Shown piece by piece: positions 1 through 9,410 of a DNA stretch of 64,000 nt (position 1 is its first letter; each line of letters opens with the position of its first letter). The notes below the pieces were generated by a model. The model was not told where the DNA came from. It saw only the letters and a list, made by a program, of their open reading frames with translations, and did no database searches. Source of the DNA: Streptococcus pacificus (GTDB lineage: Bacteria; Bacillota; Bacilli; Lactobacillales; Streptococcaceae); the NCBI RefSeq assembly GCF_016481305.1, contig NZ_JAENBO010000002.1, positions 179,413 through 243,412 of the forward strand. The letters run 5' to 3'. Both the position numbers and the translations under genes were made by a program.

Positions 1-579
1 CACAACTTTTCCTGAATCATCATTAAAGCCAGAGATGAAAATACCACTACCAAGAGCTGGCGCATTTTTTCTACCAACAGAAACATTAGTCGCTGTTACT
101 TTGATTTCACTACCTTCTTCAGGATTGAAGTTGTAAATGGTTAAAGCCCCTTGATAAACGTTAACACCGTATTTCATTGGTCTTTCTGGGTAAGATCTAG
201 CGTCAGCAGAAACAATATCTAGGTCATCAATCACTACAGAAAGGTTTTTGTTGTACCCACGAGTGATTAACTGAACCATCCCAGTAACGACAAGATTGGT
301 TAATTTAATTTCTCCCAAATCCATTCTTGAAGAATCAATAAAGATTGCTCTTTTTGAGGGTGATGTTTGAATAGCAAGTCCAGAGATAGAGTTATTTTGC
401 GTCAAGGCAATCCCATCACCATTAATGAAACTTAATAAGATATTATCAGAACCAGCTATTAAGCTTTGTCCTGGGTTCAGTTTAATACTGTTAGAGATGC
501 TCATTGAATTCATCAATTTAATCTCTTTTTCATTAGCTGCAATAGCCTGTTTTAGTTCGATTACATTTTTTACTTTCAT
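1..579 (-). CDS. Hypothetical protein, 3' end outside window (partial)
   Basis: An open frame runs from an ATG at 579 to the window edge (193 codons, no stop seen). A strong AGGAGG site lies about 7 bases before the ATG. The product begins MKVKNVIELKQAIAANEKE and is rich in short beta-strand-like stretches with repeated Ile, Val and Asn (for example LTNLVVTG, SVVIDDLDIVS). It has no signal peptide or membrane segment in the visible part. This pattern resembles right-handed beta-helix (pectate-lyase-like) proteins, but that is a weak inference. I do not recognise the family and assign no function. A terminator separates it from gapN, so it appears to be its own transcription unit. Confidence 0.7.
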   Translation of the reverse strand, partial: MKVKNVIELKQAIAANEKEIKLMNSMSISNSIKLNPGQSLIAGSDNILLSFINGDGIALTQNNSISGLAIQTSPSKRAIFIDSSRMDLGEIKLTNLVVTGMVQLITRGYNKNLSVVIDDLDIVSADARSYPERPMKYGVNVYQGALTIYNFNPEEGSEIKVTATNVSVGRKNAPALGSGIFISGFNDDSGKVV

Positions 580-654
580 AGGTTTACCCTCCTGGCTATC
601 ATTATAGCACTTATACGCTTAGTGAGTGAGTGATATGCTTACTAGACACTCTAC

Positions 655-685
655 ACAAAAAGAGAGGACCTTGCCTCTCTTTTAT
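655..685 (-). terminator. Rho-independent terminator after gapN
   Basis: The stem AAGAGAGG / CCTCTCTT has a short loop and A/T runs on both sides. It lies directly downstream of the gapN stop codon. Confidence 0.8.
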
Positions 686-696
686 TGGTTTTTAAT

Positions 697-2121
697 TTAT
701 TCGGTATCAAAAACAACCGATTTCAAGCGTGACATTGCTTCAATAGAGTAGCGGACACCTTGTGTTCCTGAACCAGAACTTTTTACACCCATGAATGGGA
801 AATTATCTGTTCCACGTTGTGTTTTGTTATTAATGTGAACAGTTCCTACCTCTAATTGCTCTGCAATTGCAAAGGCTTTAGGATAGTTCTTGGTGAAGAT
901 TGATGCTTGTAAACCATATTCAGAAGCATTTGATAATTTAATCGCTTCTTCCACAGATTTCACGCGGATAAATGGCATTACAGGTCCAAAAGGTTCCTCC
1001 CAAGCAAGTCTCATATCAGTTGTGACATTATCAAAAACGACCGGTGAAATAAGATTGTTTTCACGTTTAATGTCATTTAATGGTTTTGCACCTTTTTCAG
1101 TCGCATCATTAATAAGGCCTTCAACATAGTCTGCTGCTTTAGTATCAATAAGTGCTGTAATATCAGCATCTTCTTCTGGTTGACCAACCTTCAAAGCATT
1201 GACTTTATCGCGAACGATAGCTGCTAATTCATCAGCAATACTGTCCATTACAAAGACACGCTTAACAGCTGTACAACGTTGACCAGAGTAGCTGTAACCA
1301 CCAGCAACAATTTGTTTAGCTGCAAGTTCTAAATCAGCATCCTCTAAGACGATAGCTGAATCTTTACCTCCCATTTCCAAAAGAACTGGTCTTAATCCAG
1401 CTAATTTGGCAATGTTTTTACCAACTGGTGTTGAACCTGTAAAGCTGATAAAGTCAACAGCCTTATGTTCAACAATATAGTCCCCAATTTCTGATCCTCG
1501 ACCTGTAATTGTATTAAAGACGCCTGCAGGTAAACCAGCTTCAACAAAAGCTTTTGCTAAAAGCAAACCAGAAATAGAACCTTGTGTTGGTGGTTTGAAG
1601 GCAACAACATTTCCTGCAATCAAAGCCGGAGCAATCTTAGAGGCTGCCAAGTTAATTGGGTAGTTAAATGGTGAAATAGCTAGAACTAATCCTTGAGGTT
1701 CACGTCTAACAACAGCCAATTTTTTCTTACTGGCTGCTTCAAAACTACCACCTTCTAAAACTTCTCCAGTCAAACGTAAACCTTCTTCGGCAGCAAAATC
1801 AATAATTTCTGCCGTACGAACCACTTCACCGATAGATGATTTAAGTCCTTTAGCAATTTCTTTTGATAAGATCTCACCAATTTCTTCTTTATCTCTCATC
1901 AAAATGTCTGCCGCTTTGTGAAGATAGGCTGCACGTTCAACATATGAAAGAGCACGCCATTTTGGAAAGGCCTCTTTGGCAGAAGCCATAGCGTAGTCCA
2001 CTTCTTCTTGGCTCATAGCAGGAACTGTTCCTAGTTCCTTACCTGTTGCCGGTTCAAAAATCTTAATTTCTTTTTCTGATGATTTCCACTCACCATTAAC
2101 ATAATTTTGATATTGTGTCAT
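697..2121 (-). CDS. gapN: NADP-dependent non-phosphorylating glyceraldehyde-3-phosphate dehydrogenase
   Basis: This enzyme oxidises glyceraldehyde-3-phosphate directly to 3-phosphoglycerate, making NADPH in the cytosol. Streptococci use it as an NADPH source because they lack a full oxidative pentose pathway. The 474-residue product matches the length of known streptococcal GapN and belongs to the aldehyde dehydrogenase superfamily. The catalytic Cys283 sits in GQRCTAVKR, and the general-base Glu lies in LLEMGGKDSA. The SPFNYPINL and FTGSTPVG stretches belong to the cofactor-binding domain. An upstream in-frame ATG at 2145 would add 8 residues, but the ATG at 2121 has GGAGAAA at proper spacing and gives the family N terminus MTQYQNYVNGEW. 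The gene appears monocistronic, ending at a terminator. Confidence 0.96.
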   Translation of the reverse strand: MTQYQNYVNGEWKSSEKEIKIFEPATGKELGTVPAMSQEEVDYAMASAKEAFPKWRALSYVERAAYLHKAADILMRDKEEIGEILSKEIAKGLKSSIGEVVRTAEIIDFAAEEGLRLTGEVLEGGSFEAASKKKLAVVRREPQGLVLAISPFNYPINLAASKIAPALIAGNVVAFKPPTQGSISGLLLAKAFVEAGLPAGVFNTITGRGSEIGDYIVEHKAVDFISFTGSTPVGKNIAKLAGLRPVLLEMGGKDSAIVLEDADLELAAKQIVAGGYSYSGQRCTAVKRVFVMDSIADELAAIVRDKVNALKVGQPEEDADITALIDTKAADYVEGLINDATEKGAKPLNDIKRENNLISPVVFDNVTTDMRLAWEEPFGPVMPFIRVKSVEEAIKLSNASEYGLQASIFTKNYPKAFAIAEQLEVGTVHINNKTQRGTDNFPFMGVKSSGSGTQGVRYSIEAMSRLKSVVFDTE

Positions 2122-2193
2122 ATTTTCTCCTATAGGTATCATCATTTATTTTAAAAATGTGTTCTTTTTTATTTCCTATTTTAACATACCTTT

Positions 2194-3513
2194 TTAAAAA
2201 TTAAAAAGGTCATTTAAATTTTCAGCCATTGTTGGATGAGTAAAAATTTGTTTTTGGAAGTAGGTGTAAGGGATCTGATTATCCATTGCTATGGTAATCA
2301 AATTAATAATTTCATGTGCCTCAGCACCATAGATTGTTGCCCCTAGAATTTCCTTTGTCTCTTCATGAACAACAACCTTAAAGACTCCTCTTAAATCGTT
2401 ATTGACATGAGCTCTTGGCATTTGAGCAACTTTCAGACTATTAACCTTATAAGGTAAGCCTTGTTCTTTTGCCATTTTTTCATCCAGACCAACACGCGCT
2501 AATGGGGGATTGGTAAAGGTTGTATTGGGAACATTTGAACGATGAGTAAGCGAGTAGCTTTTATCACCCATCAAATAATCATAAACAATACGAAAATCAT
2601 CTAAGGAAACATAAGTAAATTGCGGTCCACCATTGACATCACCAACTGCAAAAACATCAGAAACTGTTGTTTGTCGATACTCATCAACGACAATAGCGCC
2701 ATTAGCTGTCGTTTTAATATCAGTATTTTCAAGCCCCAAGTCTTTTGTATTGGGTATTCTTCCCGTTGCATACATGACAACATCAAAGGCAAAATCTCCC
2801 TTGTCTGTCACAATCACTGTCTTATCGTTATCATTTTTTACTCTTGTGATTGTTGAAGATAATTGAAAGGAAATGCCATCTTCTTCCATGTATTCTTGAG
2901 CCATCTGAGAAATAAGCTCTTCTTCACGGCTAAAAATACGATCTTGAGGATCAAAAATAGTGACTTTTGTCCCCAGTTGAGTATATAAATTAGCAAACTC
3001 CAAACCAATATTACCACCACCAATAATGCCTAAGGTTTTGGGTTGTGTGGTGAGCGTTTGCATTTGGGTTGAATCATAAACATTTTTGCTTTCTAATAAA
3101 CCTGGTATCGGTAAAACATTTGAGACAACCCCTGTGTTAATCACAATGTTCTTAGCTGTTAGCTGTTTGGTATCCCCCTGACTACTAATTTCAACCACTT
3201 TATTGGAGATAAAACGAGCCTTAGCTGTATAAACATCTACCGTTTGCGCTTTTGCTAGCATGTCATAATTCTTTTGACGTAGTCGCTTAGTAACCGCCTC
3301 TTTTTCTGACATAACAGCTTTAAAGTCATGTCCCGTTTCTACGCTATGTAACATTGTTTTGGTTGGGATACAGCCAATATTAATACAAGTCCCTCCGTAC
3401 ATCAAAGGGTCTTGTTCGACCATGGCAACGGACTTGCCTTTTGCAGCCATTTTAGCAGCAAGTGTTTTCCCGCCTTTCCCAAAGCCTATGACTAGTAGAT
3501 CATATTCTTTCAT
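2194..3513 (-). CDS. RclA-like pyridine nucleotide-disulfide oxidoreductase (paralogue 1)
   Basis: This is a 439-residue FAD- and NAD(P)H-binding flavoprotein. Visible elements are the N-terminal FAD fold (VIGFGKGGKTLA), the redox pair in GGTCINIGCIPTKT, the central NAD(P) fold (GIIGGGNIGLEFA) and the second FAD motif VFAVGDVNGG. The C-terminal dimerisation segment includes IFTHPTMAENLNDLF. The CINIGC spacing and the QFTYVSLDDFRIV and IFTHP segments match Escherichia coli RclA, a reactive-chlorine-resistance Cu(II) reductase, better than dihydrolipoamide dehydrogenase. That function is inferred from family only. A GGAGGGTGAT site precedes the ATG, and an 18-22 bp perfect palindrome lies just upstream as a likely operator. 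A paralogue lies at 9411 on the other strand. Confidence 0.85.
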   Translation of the reverse strand: MKEYDLLVIGFGKGGKTLAAKMAAKGKSVAMVEQDPLMYGGTCINIGCIPTKTMLHSVETGHDFKAVMSEKEAVTKRLRQKNYDMLAKAQTVDVYTAKARFISNKVVEISSQGDTKQLTAKNIVINTGVVSNVLPIPGLLESKNVYDSTQMQTLTTQPKTLGIIGGGNIGLEFANLYTQLGTKVTIFDPQDRIFSREEELISQMAQEYMEEDGISFQLSSTITRVKNDNDKTVIVTDKGDFAFDVVMYATGRIPNTKDLGLENTDIKTTANGAIVVDEYRQTTVSDVFAVGDVNGGPQFTYVSLDDFRIVYDYLMGDKSYSLTHRSNVPNTTFTNPPLARVGLDEKMAKEQGLPYKVNSLKVAQMPRAHVNNDLRGVFKVVVHEETKEILGATIYGAEAHEIINLITIAMDNQIPYTYFQKQIFTHPTMAENLNDLFNF

Positions 3514-3531
3514 ATCACCCTCCTTTTCACA

Positions 3532-3553
3532 ATAAAACAGTTAACTGTTTTAT
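3532..3553. promoter_or_regulatory. Perfect palindrome, candidate operator
   Basis: The core AAAACAGTTAACTGTTTT is a perfect inverted repeat, and one A/T pair plus one T/A pair extends it to 22 bp. It lies 19 bases before the start of the RclA-like gene, between the start codon and the upstream AT-rich promoter region. This position suits repression by a dimeric regulator of TetR or similar type. No such regulator gene is adjacent. Confidence 0.6.
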
Positions 3554-3906
3554 AAAAAAAGTTATCTCTTTTACGCCATATAATATACCAAAAAAGATAA
3601 CAATTTGCACAGATAAAAATCAGTTGCTTTTTTTAAAATTAGAAGTGATTATCACTAGAAACTATTTTAAAAGTATCTTTATTTTTTTCTGTGCCTCTAT
3701 TGTATACCCTTTTTCTTAAAATAGGGTTAATAATGCTTACGCCTATTAAAAAGAGGCTAGAATCAACCTTTCTAGCCTCTCTTAAGAAATTTTATCTGCC
3801 TGTAAATCCTTGAGTGAATAATGATGTCTGGCCAAATCAGTTTTTCACAGTTCTACTCTATTAAGTAAGAAGAACAACATAACAATCGATTATCTCCATT
3901 TTTTCA
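3554..3906. other. Intergenic region between RclA-like gene and metalloprotease gene
   Basis: This AT-rich stretch holds the minus-strand promoter region of the RclA-like gene (a TTGTTA box with TATATTATATG downstream) and the terminator at 3749-3783. I see no gene in it. The 120 bases next to the metalloprotease stop codon show nothing recognisable. Confidence 0.6.
3749..3783 (-). terminator. Terminator downstream of metalloprotease gene
   Basis: The stem AAGAGGCTAGAA / TTTCTAGCCTCTCTT has a short loop. It lies about 120 bases beyond the metalloprotease stop codon and upstream of the next minus-strand gene. Confidence 0.7.
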
Positions 3907-6900
3907 TTAGTCATTAAAGATAGAAGTTCTAAAATCATCTGTTAAGTCATTGTAAGCTTTCATGATGGCAGCTTTTAATTTTTCTCTAGCAAAACCATAT
4001 TGTCCTACTTTTAGTTTAGCTAAATCTTCATCAATCGCTTTTGTCATTAAGGCTTTCAATGTGTCATAAGAGTTGATGGTATAAGATTGATTGTCAACCA
4101 TGATTGTAATTGGCTTAATCTTGTCTTTCTTAGCCATTCGTTGCATAAACATCTGAATTCTAAAATCTTCATAGTTTTCATACTGACCATTAAAGATTTT
4201 CTTGAAGATAAAGCTATCTGACAATGGTTGTTGCTGTGCTTCGGCTTCTTGTTTTAGTTGATTACTTGCATAAGGAATGAAGCCTTCATCCCAACCCAAA
4301 GCTGCTAATAGTTCAAAAGCAGTTCTTCTAAACATCAAGCCACCACTAGTTCCAGAATCATTTTCATAAGCTGCATAAATAGGATAGTAAAGTGGTATGA
4401 AATAATAATTATTATGATTATCACGAAGGTAGTCTTTTTTCAACAAAGTACCACTCTGACTAACGAGTTTTTGACGAACCAAATCAGAAATTGAAATCAA
4501 GGTCATTTGTTCCCATTCTTGTGTGGTAATCTCTCTAATCACATCTTTACCATGAGTTGCACCAGCTTTAGTATCCGTATCTTTTACTAATTCTATCTTA
4601 TTAAAGAAGAATTTTTGATCGGCCTTATCTTTTTTAAGAATAATATCTGCCTCAATACCATCTAAGAGGTACGTCACATCAAAAACGCCACTAAGGTAGT
4701 CTTTAAAATCGTTTTTCGTTTGGAAACGAGAGATACGATCATTGTGGGCACCATGTTCCAAATCATACATGAAGTTAAAGCCATAGTAATAACTATTTGG
4801 ACTGGTTACCGATTCAAATAAGCCAAGAGCATAGGACTCTGCTTCTTGTCCATCACGGTAACCATAACCATTTAACACACCATCTTCATCATAAGCATGT
4901 GTCATCTCATGACTATAAGTTGACCCACCTTCATGTCCTAAGATATCAACACCATCAAAGTAAATGCGATTTAAGGATTTATTGGCATAGCCAGAATCCT
5001 TGTTAGGTGATTGTGGGTAATACCTACCGATTGGACCAAAGAAATCGTCAATGGATGTATCAATGTCACCATAAGGTTCTGCCCAGCGTCGTTTCTCATT
5101 GAACAGAGGCGCTATTTTGCCATTAACTGGATCTTTAATATAGTACCCGGCAAATAATTCTGTCAATTTATCCGCATAAACCTTTTGACTGGTTGGTGAA
5201 ACCACCCTCATAAATAAATCAACAAAGTCTTGCCATCTTCTTGCCTTATCATTAATCAACTGATGCACACGTTCTAGCTCTTCTTGATAACGTGCTTTAT
5301 CAGTTTCTTTAATACTCATATCAATGTCACGACCATAACCACCCAAAATTAATGAAGATAAGGTCGTCACCGCATAAACATTGTCTTCTTTTAATGCTAA
5401 CAGAGGAAGGATATAGCTTCTATAGGATTCTTTTATTTGAAGTCGGTCATAAATAGCCACACTTTTCTCAGGTAAAACTCGCGAAGCTTCTTCATGAATA
5501 TAAGCTTTTGTCGCCGATTTAAACCAGTCATTTGCTGTCATTTCAGGAGCAAAAATCATTCTATTATGGTCTAAGAATGATAAAAGAGATGGTTTATCAA
5601 TCACTTGCAAGGTGTTTTCATAAAAGGCTTCATTTTTATATAGCAAGAGATTATCATAGCCCATAGAACCAATGGTGACTAACCAATCTAAAGTTTCAAT
5701 TGGTTTTCCGTAAAAGGATGGTTTGTATAACACTATATCTTTAATGTTATACTCACCAAACTGAATATTATAAAGTCTATTTAAATAAGCTAAACCAAGA
5801 AGTAATTTCTCTTTATTGTCTGAGACATATTGCACCAAATACTCTTTTGTTCCCGAATAATCTGCTTCCATCAAACTGGTTGACAGAAGTTTTGCAACAA
5901 TTTCAGGTAACTCAGCTTTAATTTGGGCAAAAGAATCAGCAAGATACAAGGCTTTAACCTCTTGATTATCCGATAATCCTAGTACCTTTCTAACATTACT
6001 ATCTGTCAGATTAACCGATGATAATAGCGTTACTAACTGATCACGAAGGCTATTATCGGTTGCCATGAAATGATCTGGTGTATAAAGTAGGTTGTTTAAT
6101 AAGCTAAATTCAGTTACTTTTGTATCAGCAAATTCGCCTAGAGAAGTTAGCGTAAAGACGTCTTTACTATTGTCTTCATAAAGAACAAATAATTGATTGA
6201 CAGAGGCAAGGTTTTGAAGGTTAGTAGCAAACTGATTATCCGTCATCGGTGTTACAGACACAATTCGTTTACTGTATAAATGGCTATTCGTATCAATTAA
6301 ATTACCATATTTAATAATCGTGTGTCTATCGTATAAAGGAAGTAATTTTTTCGTGTTATAGTAGGCGATTTCTCTATCTGCTTGGTAGTGTTTTAATTGG
6401 CTATCTTGATAATCATTTGAGGATAGTGTTTGTTCTGAATCAAGAGCACCTATCTCTTTTAACCTGTCGTTAAATTGTTCTTGAGTAATAGTGCCATTTT
6501 GCCCATCACCCACGCGTTTATTATTTGAACCGGTAATACCACTTCCTAACATCTCTAAAGACATATTGCTAGTATTATTATCAATTTGAGTCACGCCAAA
6601 GTTGAAAGCAAGTAGAGCTGCTTTTTTAGACTGATTACCTGTTTTAATCTCACCAGCAACAACGTTATTAGTGAGACGAGAAGTAGCAAAATATGAATTT
6701 GCTCTTGCCACCAGGCCAGCAAGATTGTTATTAGCACGATCTCTTGCTGTAATCGACAAATTAACATAGGAAGAATCAACCGTAGAGCCAGCAAGTGTTG
6801 CGACCAAGCCACCTATCTGATGGGTGTTAGAGTTGTTTGGGTCATAAGTCAATTGCCCATCAACAAAAACATGGTTAATATTAGCATTGTTTGCCCACAA

Positions 6901-9174
6901 GGCTAAACTAGCCGTGTCTGCCTGTGAAGTGATATTAACTTCTTTTAATGAAAGGTTTTCAACTCTAGCACCTTCCAAGCGATTAAATAGTGGTTTTTCC
7001 AAACGGTAGATACCATAGTGTTTCCCATCCACGCTTGATAAACTTCCTGTGAAATTACCAGTAACATAGGTTGCTTTATCTGTTGGTGTAGCATATAAAT
7101 CACTACCAATTCTAAACTGACCTGATGGTTGACTTTCCATAGCTTTTATCAATTGATTAAAATCAGTGTAAATACCATTCCCTGTTGTTATCTTATCTAT
7201 TTTAATTCGATAACCTTCGGCAACACTGGTATTATCTGGCGCAAAAGTCACCAAATGAGAATGGTTGAGCTCTGCTTCAATCTGATCACCAACTTCTCTG
7301 AAGGTTGCTACAGGTAGCAAAGCAGTATCATGGTCAGTCGTCAATTTAACCAAGTAAGACTCAGGAGATAGAGGAACGTCTTCTAATCCTGTCACGCGTT
7401 TGAGATGATGATTTTCATCCAGTTGGTATAATTCTGTCTTGGTTACAGAACGATATTCAATTTTCTTAGGAATAAACTCAACGTCTTGTTTTTTCTCTAA
7501 TACTTCCTCAACATCCCCATCACCGATATCGTAGATTACTGTTGTTTCTATCTGATAAGTGATATAAGGACTTAAATCAGACAATTGAAGCGTTAGATTT
7601 GTTAAATCAGATGTTATTTCTTTAATCACTTGACCATCTTTCATAATAGCCAGCTTGATTTGCTTAAATGTTTGATCTGAATCTTGTTTACTATAGGTAA
7701 TAGCAACGGTTTGGTCATTATCATTAGCAACCACCTGAGCAACAGTAACAATTGGTTTTTCTTTCGTCGGTTGTTCAATTGTTTTTCTTGCAATCTCTTC
7801 TCTTTGAGGAGTGATTTCTCCCGTTTCTTCATTAACAAGATAGCTCGTACGATAAGTCACTTGGTATTGGACTTTATTATCAACAATCGTCTCTGTTTCT
7901 TCTACTGGTTTAGTGCCCAGTTGAATCACTTGATTGACAGGAGGATTTGTTTGAGTCTGTTGACTCAAGACAGCGCCTTTTTCACCATTTTCTTCAACAT
8001 AAGTCGTCGTTATTGTCGTAGAACCCGCAACACCTCGTGTTAAAATCTCTGATTGGCCATACTCTAAAGCAGGATTCCCAACATAGCGTGTGACAAAAGG
8101 TAGCGCTTCATTAGTTACTTCAACAAGAGTCTTAGCCTCTTCCAAACTAACTTTTGGAGCATCCTTGGGGACCTCAAAAGTTATCGCAGGATCTTCAACT
8201 ACTGGAGCTGTATCTGGATGTGATTCTTCGATAACTCCCTCTTCTAGACTAACTGTTGGAGCATCATTGGGTATCTCAAAAGTGATTACAGGATCCTCTA
8301 CAACTGGAGCTGTATCTGGATGTGATTCTTCGATAACTCCCTCTTCTAGACTAACTGTTGGAGCATCCTTGGGTATCTCAAAAGTGATTACAGGATCCTC
8401 TACAACTGGAGCTGTATCTGGATGTGATTCTTCGATACTTACCTCTTCCAAACTAACTGTCGGAGCATCTTTGGGGACCTCAAAAGTTATCGCAGGATCT
8501 TCGACAACTGGAGCTGTATCTGGATGAGAAACATCTCTTTTTTGATCATTTTCTTTTGACGATTCTTTTGTTACCTCTTGATTTACCTCGGGCTTAGGAG
8601 CATCATTTTTTAATTCAATGAAGCCAATATAATGATGATTGGGAATATCAAGCACAATATCTGCTGTTTCAAAGACTTGGCCGGCTTGTATTTCTTGATG
8701 ATAATGGTTTAAAGCATTAACCTCTATTGAAGAAACTAAATCTGATGCAGACAGACCAAATACTCCTGTTATCAAAATCAGATAAGGAAGACTGGCCTTG
8801 CTCAGCTTTTTATTTTTCTTTATAGTTATTCCAACAAGAACAAGAGAGACACCTCCTAAAACCCCTAAAGTAAGGGCAGAATTGTCGTTAGTTTTAGGCA
8901 GGGTCGCTTCTTTATCAGGTGAATAAACCAAGTAAATAGTCGTTTCCTCAGCAATATTATCCCTTGGATTCCCTTTTTGAATCAGGGAAAGCTCATCAGG
9001 TGATAATTCCGAGTCTAAAACATAGTCATAAGTCACTTTGGCTTGTTGTTGCTCAGCCAACACCGGTGTCGCACCCAAAAAAGAGGCACCAATAACGACA
9101 GAGCCTATACCAACACTTAATTTTCTAATCGCATAATTAAAAACCTTTTGATACAAGGCGTTTGTTTTTTTCAT
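3907..9174 (-). CDS. Surface zinc metalloprotease, M26 family (ZmpB/ZmpC/IgA1 protease-like)
   Basis: This 1755-residue product is a secreted, cell-wall-linked metalloprotease. Order of parts: a YSIRK-like signal (YAIRKLSVGIGSVVIGASFLGA, residues about 14-35, cleavage near 40); an N-terminal sortase-like LPKTN at 92-96 followed by two hydrophobic segments (about 100-145), the N-terminal anchoring typical of M26 proteins; a Pro/Glu-rich stretch with four 34-residue repeats (about 217-345); a G5 domain (about 350-430); a long central region; and the catalytic HEMTH at 1422-1426 with Glu residues about 18-20 positions further on (GQEAESYA). Known relatives cleave IgA1, mucin or other host proteins, but the substrate here cannot be read from sequence. 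The gene sits between two inverted RclA-like paralogues. Confidence 0.92.
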   Translation of the reverse strand: MKKTNALYQKVFNYAIRKLSVGIGSVVIGASFLGATPVLAEQQQAKVTYDYVLDSELSPDELSLIQKGNPRDNIAEETTIYLVYSPDKEATLPKTNDNSALTLGVLGGVSLVLVGITIKKNKKLSKASLPYLILITGVFGLSASDLVSSIEVNALNHYHQEIQAGQVFETADIVLDIPNHHYIGFIELKNDAPKPEVNQEVTKESSKENDQKRDVSHPDTAPVVEDPAITFEVPKDAPTVSLEEVSIEESHPDTAPVVEDPVITFEIPKDAPTVSLEEGVIEESHPDTAPVVEDPVITFEIPNDAPTVSLEEGVIEESHPDTAPVVEDPAITFEVPKDAPKVSLEEAKTLVEVTNEALPFVTRYVGNPALEYGQSEILTRGVAGSTTITTTYVEENGEKGAVLSQQTQTNPPVNQVIQLGTKPVEETETIVDNKVQYQVTYRTSYLVNEETGEITPQREEIARKTIEQPTKEKPIVTVAQVVANDNDQTVAITYSKQDSDQTFKQIKLAIMKDGQVIKEITSDLTNLTLQLSDLSPYITYQIETTVIYDIGDGDVEEVLEKKQDVEFIPKKIEYRSVTKTELYQLDENHHLKRVTGLEDVPLSPESYLVKLTTDHDTALLPVATFREVGDQIEAELNHSHLVTFAPDNTSVAEGYRIKIDKITTGNGIYTDFNQLIKAMESQPSGQFRIGSDLYATPTDKATYVTGNFTGSLSSVDGKHYGIYRLEKPLFNRLEGARVENLSLKEVNITSQADTASLALWANNANINHVFVDGQLTYDPNNSNTHQIGGLVATLAGSTVDSSYVNLSITARDRANNNLAGLVARANSYFATSRLTNNVVAGEIKTGNQSKKAALLAFNFGVTQIDNNTSNMSLEMLGSGITGSNNKRVGDGQNGTITQEQFNDRLKEIGALDSEQTLSSNDYQDSQLKHYQADREIAYYNTKKLLPLYDRHTIIKYGNLIDTNSHLYSKRIVSVTPMTDNQFATNLQNLASVNQLFVLYEDNSKDVFTLTSLGEFADTKVTEFSLLNNLLYTPDHFMATDNSLRDQLVTLLSSVNLTDSNVRKVLGLSDNQEVKALYLADSFAQIKAELPEIVAKLLSTSLMEADYSGTKEYLVQYVSDNKEKLLLGLAYLNRLYNIQFGEYNIKDIVLYKPSFYGKPIETLDWLVTIGSMGYDNLLLYKNEAFYENTLQVIDKPSLLSFLDHNRMIFAPEMTANDWFKSATKAYIHEEASRVLPEKSVAIYDRLQIKESYRSYILPLLALKEDNVYAVTTLSSLILGGYGRDIDMSIKETDKARYQEELERVHQLINDKARRWQDFVDLFMRVVSPTSQKVYADKLTELFAGYYIKDPVNGKIAPLFNEKRRWAEPYGDIDTSIDDFFGPIGRYYPQSPNKDSGYANKSLNRIYFDGVDILGHEGGSTYSHEMTHAYDEDGVLNGYGYRDGQEAESYALGLFESVTSPNSYYYGFNFMYDLEHGAHNDRISRFQTKNDFKDYLSGVFDVTYLLDGIEADIILKKDKADQKFFFNKIELVKDTDTKAGATHGKDVIREITTQEWEQMTLISISDLVRQKLVSQSGTLLKKDYLRDNHNNYYFIPLYYPIYAAYENDSGTSGGLMFRRTAFELLAALGWDEGFIPYASNQLKQEAEAQQQPLSDSFIFKKIFNGQYENYEDFRIQMFMQRMAKKDKIKPITIMVDNQSYTINSYDTLKALMTKAIDEDLAKLKVGQYGFAREKLKAAIMKAYNDLTDDFRTSIFND
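8137..8526 (-). repeat. Four tandem 102-bp coding repeats in the metalloprotease gene
   Basis: Units start at 8526, 8424, 8322 and 8220 on the minus strand, exactly 102 bp (34 codons) apart. The last unit is shortened. Each encodes HPDTAPVVEDP followed by ITFE and a DAPTVSLEE-like end. The near-identity between units suggests recent expansion and likely length variation between strains. Confidence 0.9.
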
Positions 9175-9352
9175 TATGAATTTTCCAATCTAAAATATCT
9201 TATCATTATTGTCTGGCTTTATCCCTTAAAGCCAATACCAAATACTTATATTTTACAAAAAATTACCCTAAAATAAAAGAATATTTTACCTAAAAAACCA
9301 AAAAATATTAGTCATCATTCTTAGCTCTACTGGCTGATGAGATAGCAGATAG

Positions 9353-9381
9353 TTGTTATTTCTTTTTGATGGTGATATGAT
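9353..9381 (+). promoter_or_regulatory. Promoter of the second RclA-like gene
   Basis: TTGTTA (9353-9358) and TATGAT (9376-9381) are separated by 17 bases and lie about 30 bases before the ATG at 9411. Confidence 0.65.
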
Positions 9382-9410
9382 GAAGAAAAAAACAGGAAAG
9401 GACAAAATAA

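Noticed and set aside
425..607. + strand ORF of 60 codons
   Set aside because: It is antisense to the partial gene 1-579, which has a strong ribosome site and better composition.
8137..8526. CRISPR array
   Set aside because: The regular repeats are in-frame protein repeats without spacers; no CRISPR repeats or cas genes were seen in the window.
8090..8527. + strand ORF of 145 codons with repeated GSSTTGAVSG-like units
   Set aside because: It is the antisense reading of the 102-bp repeats of the metalloprotease; no ribosome site.
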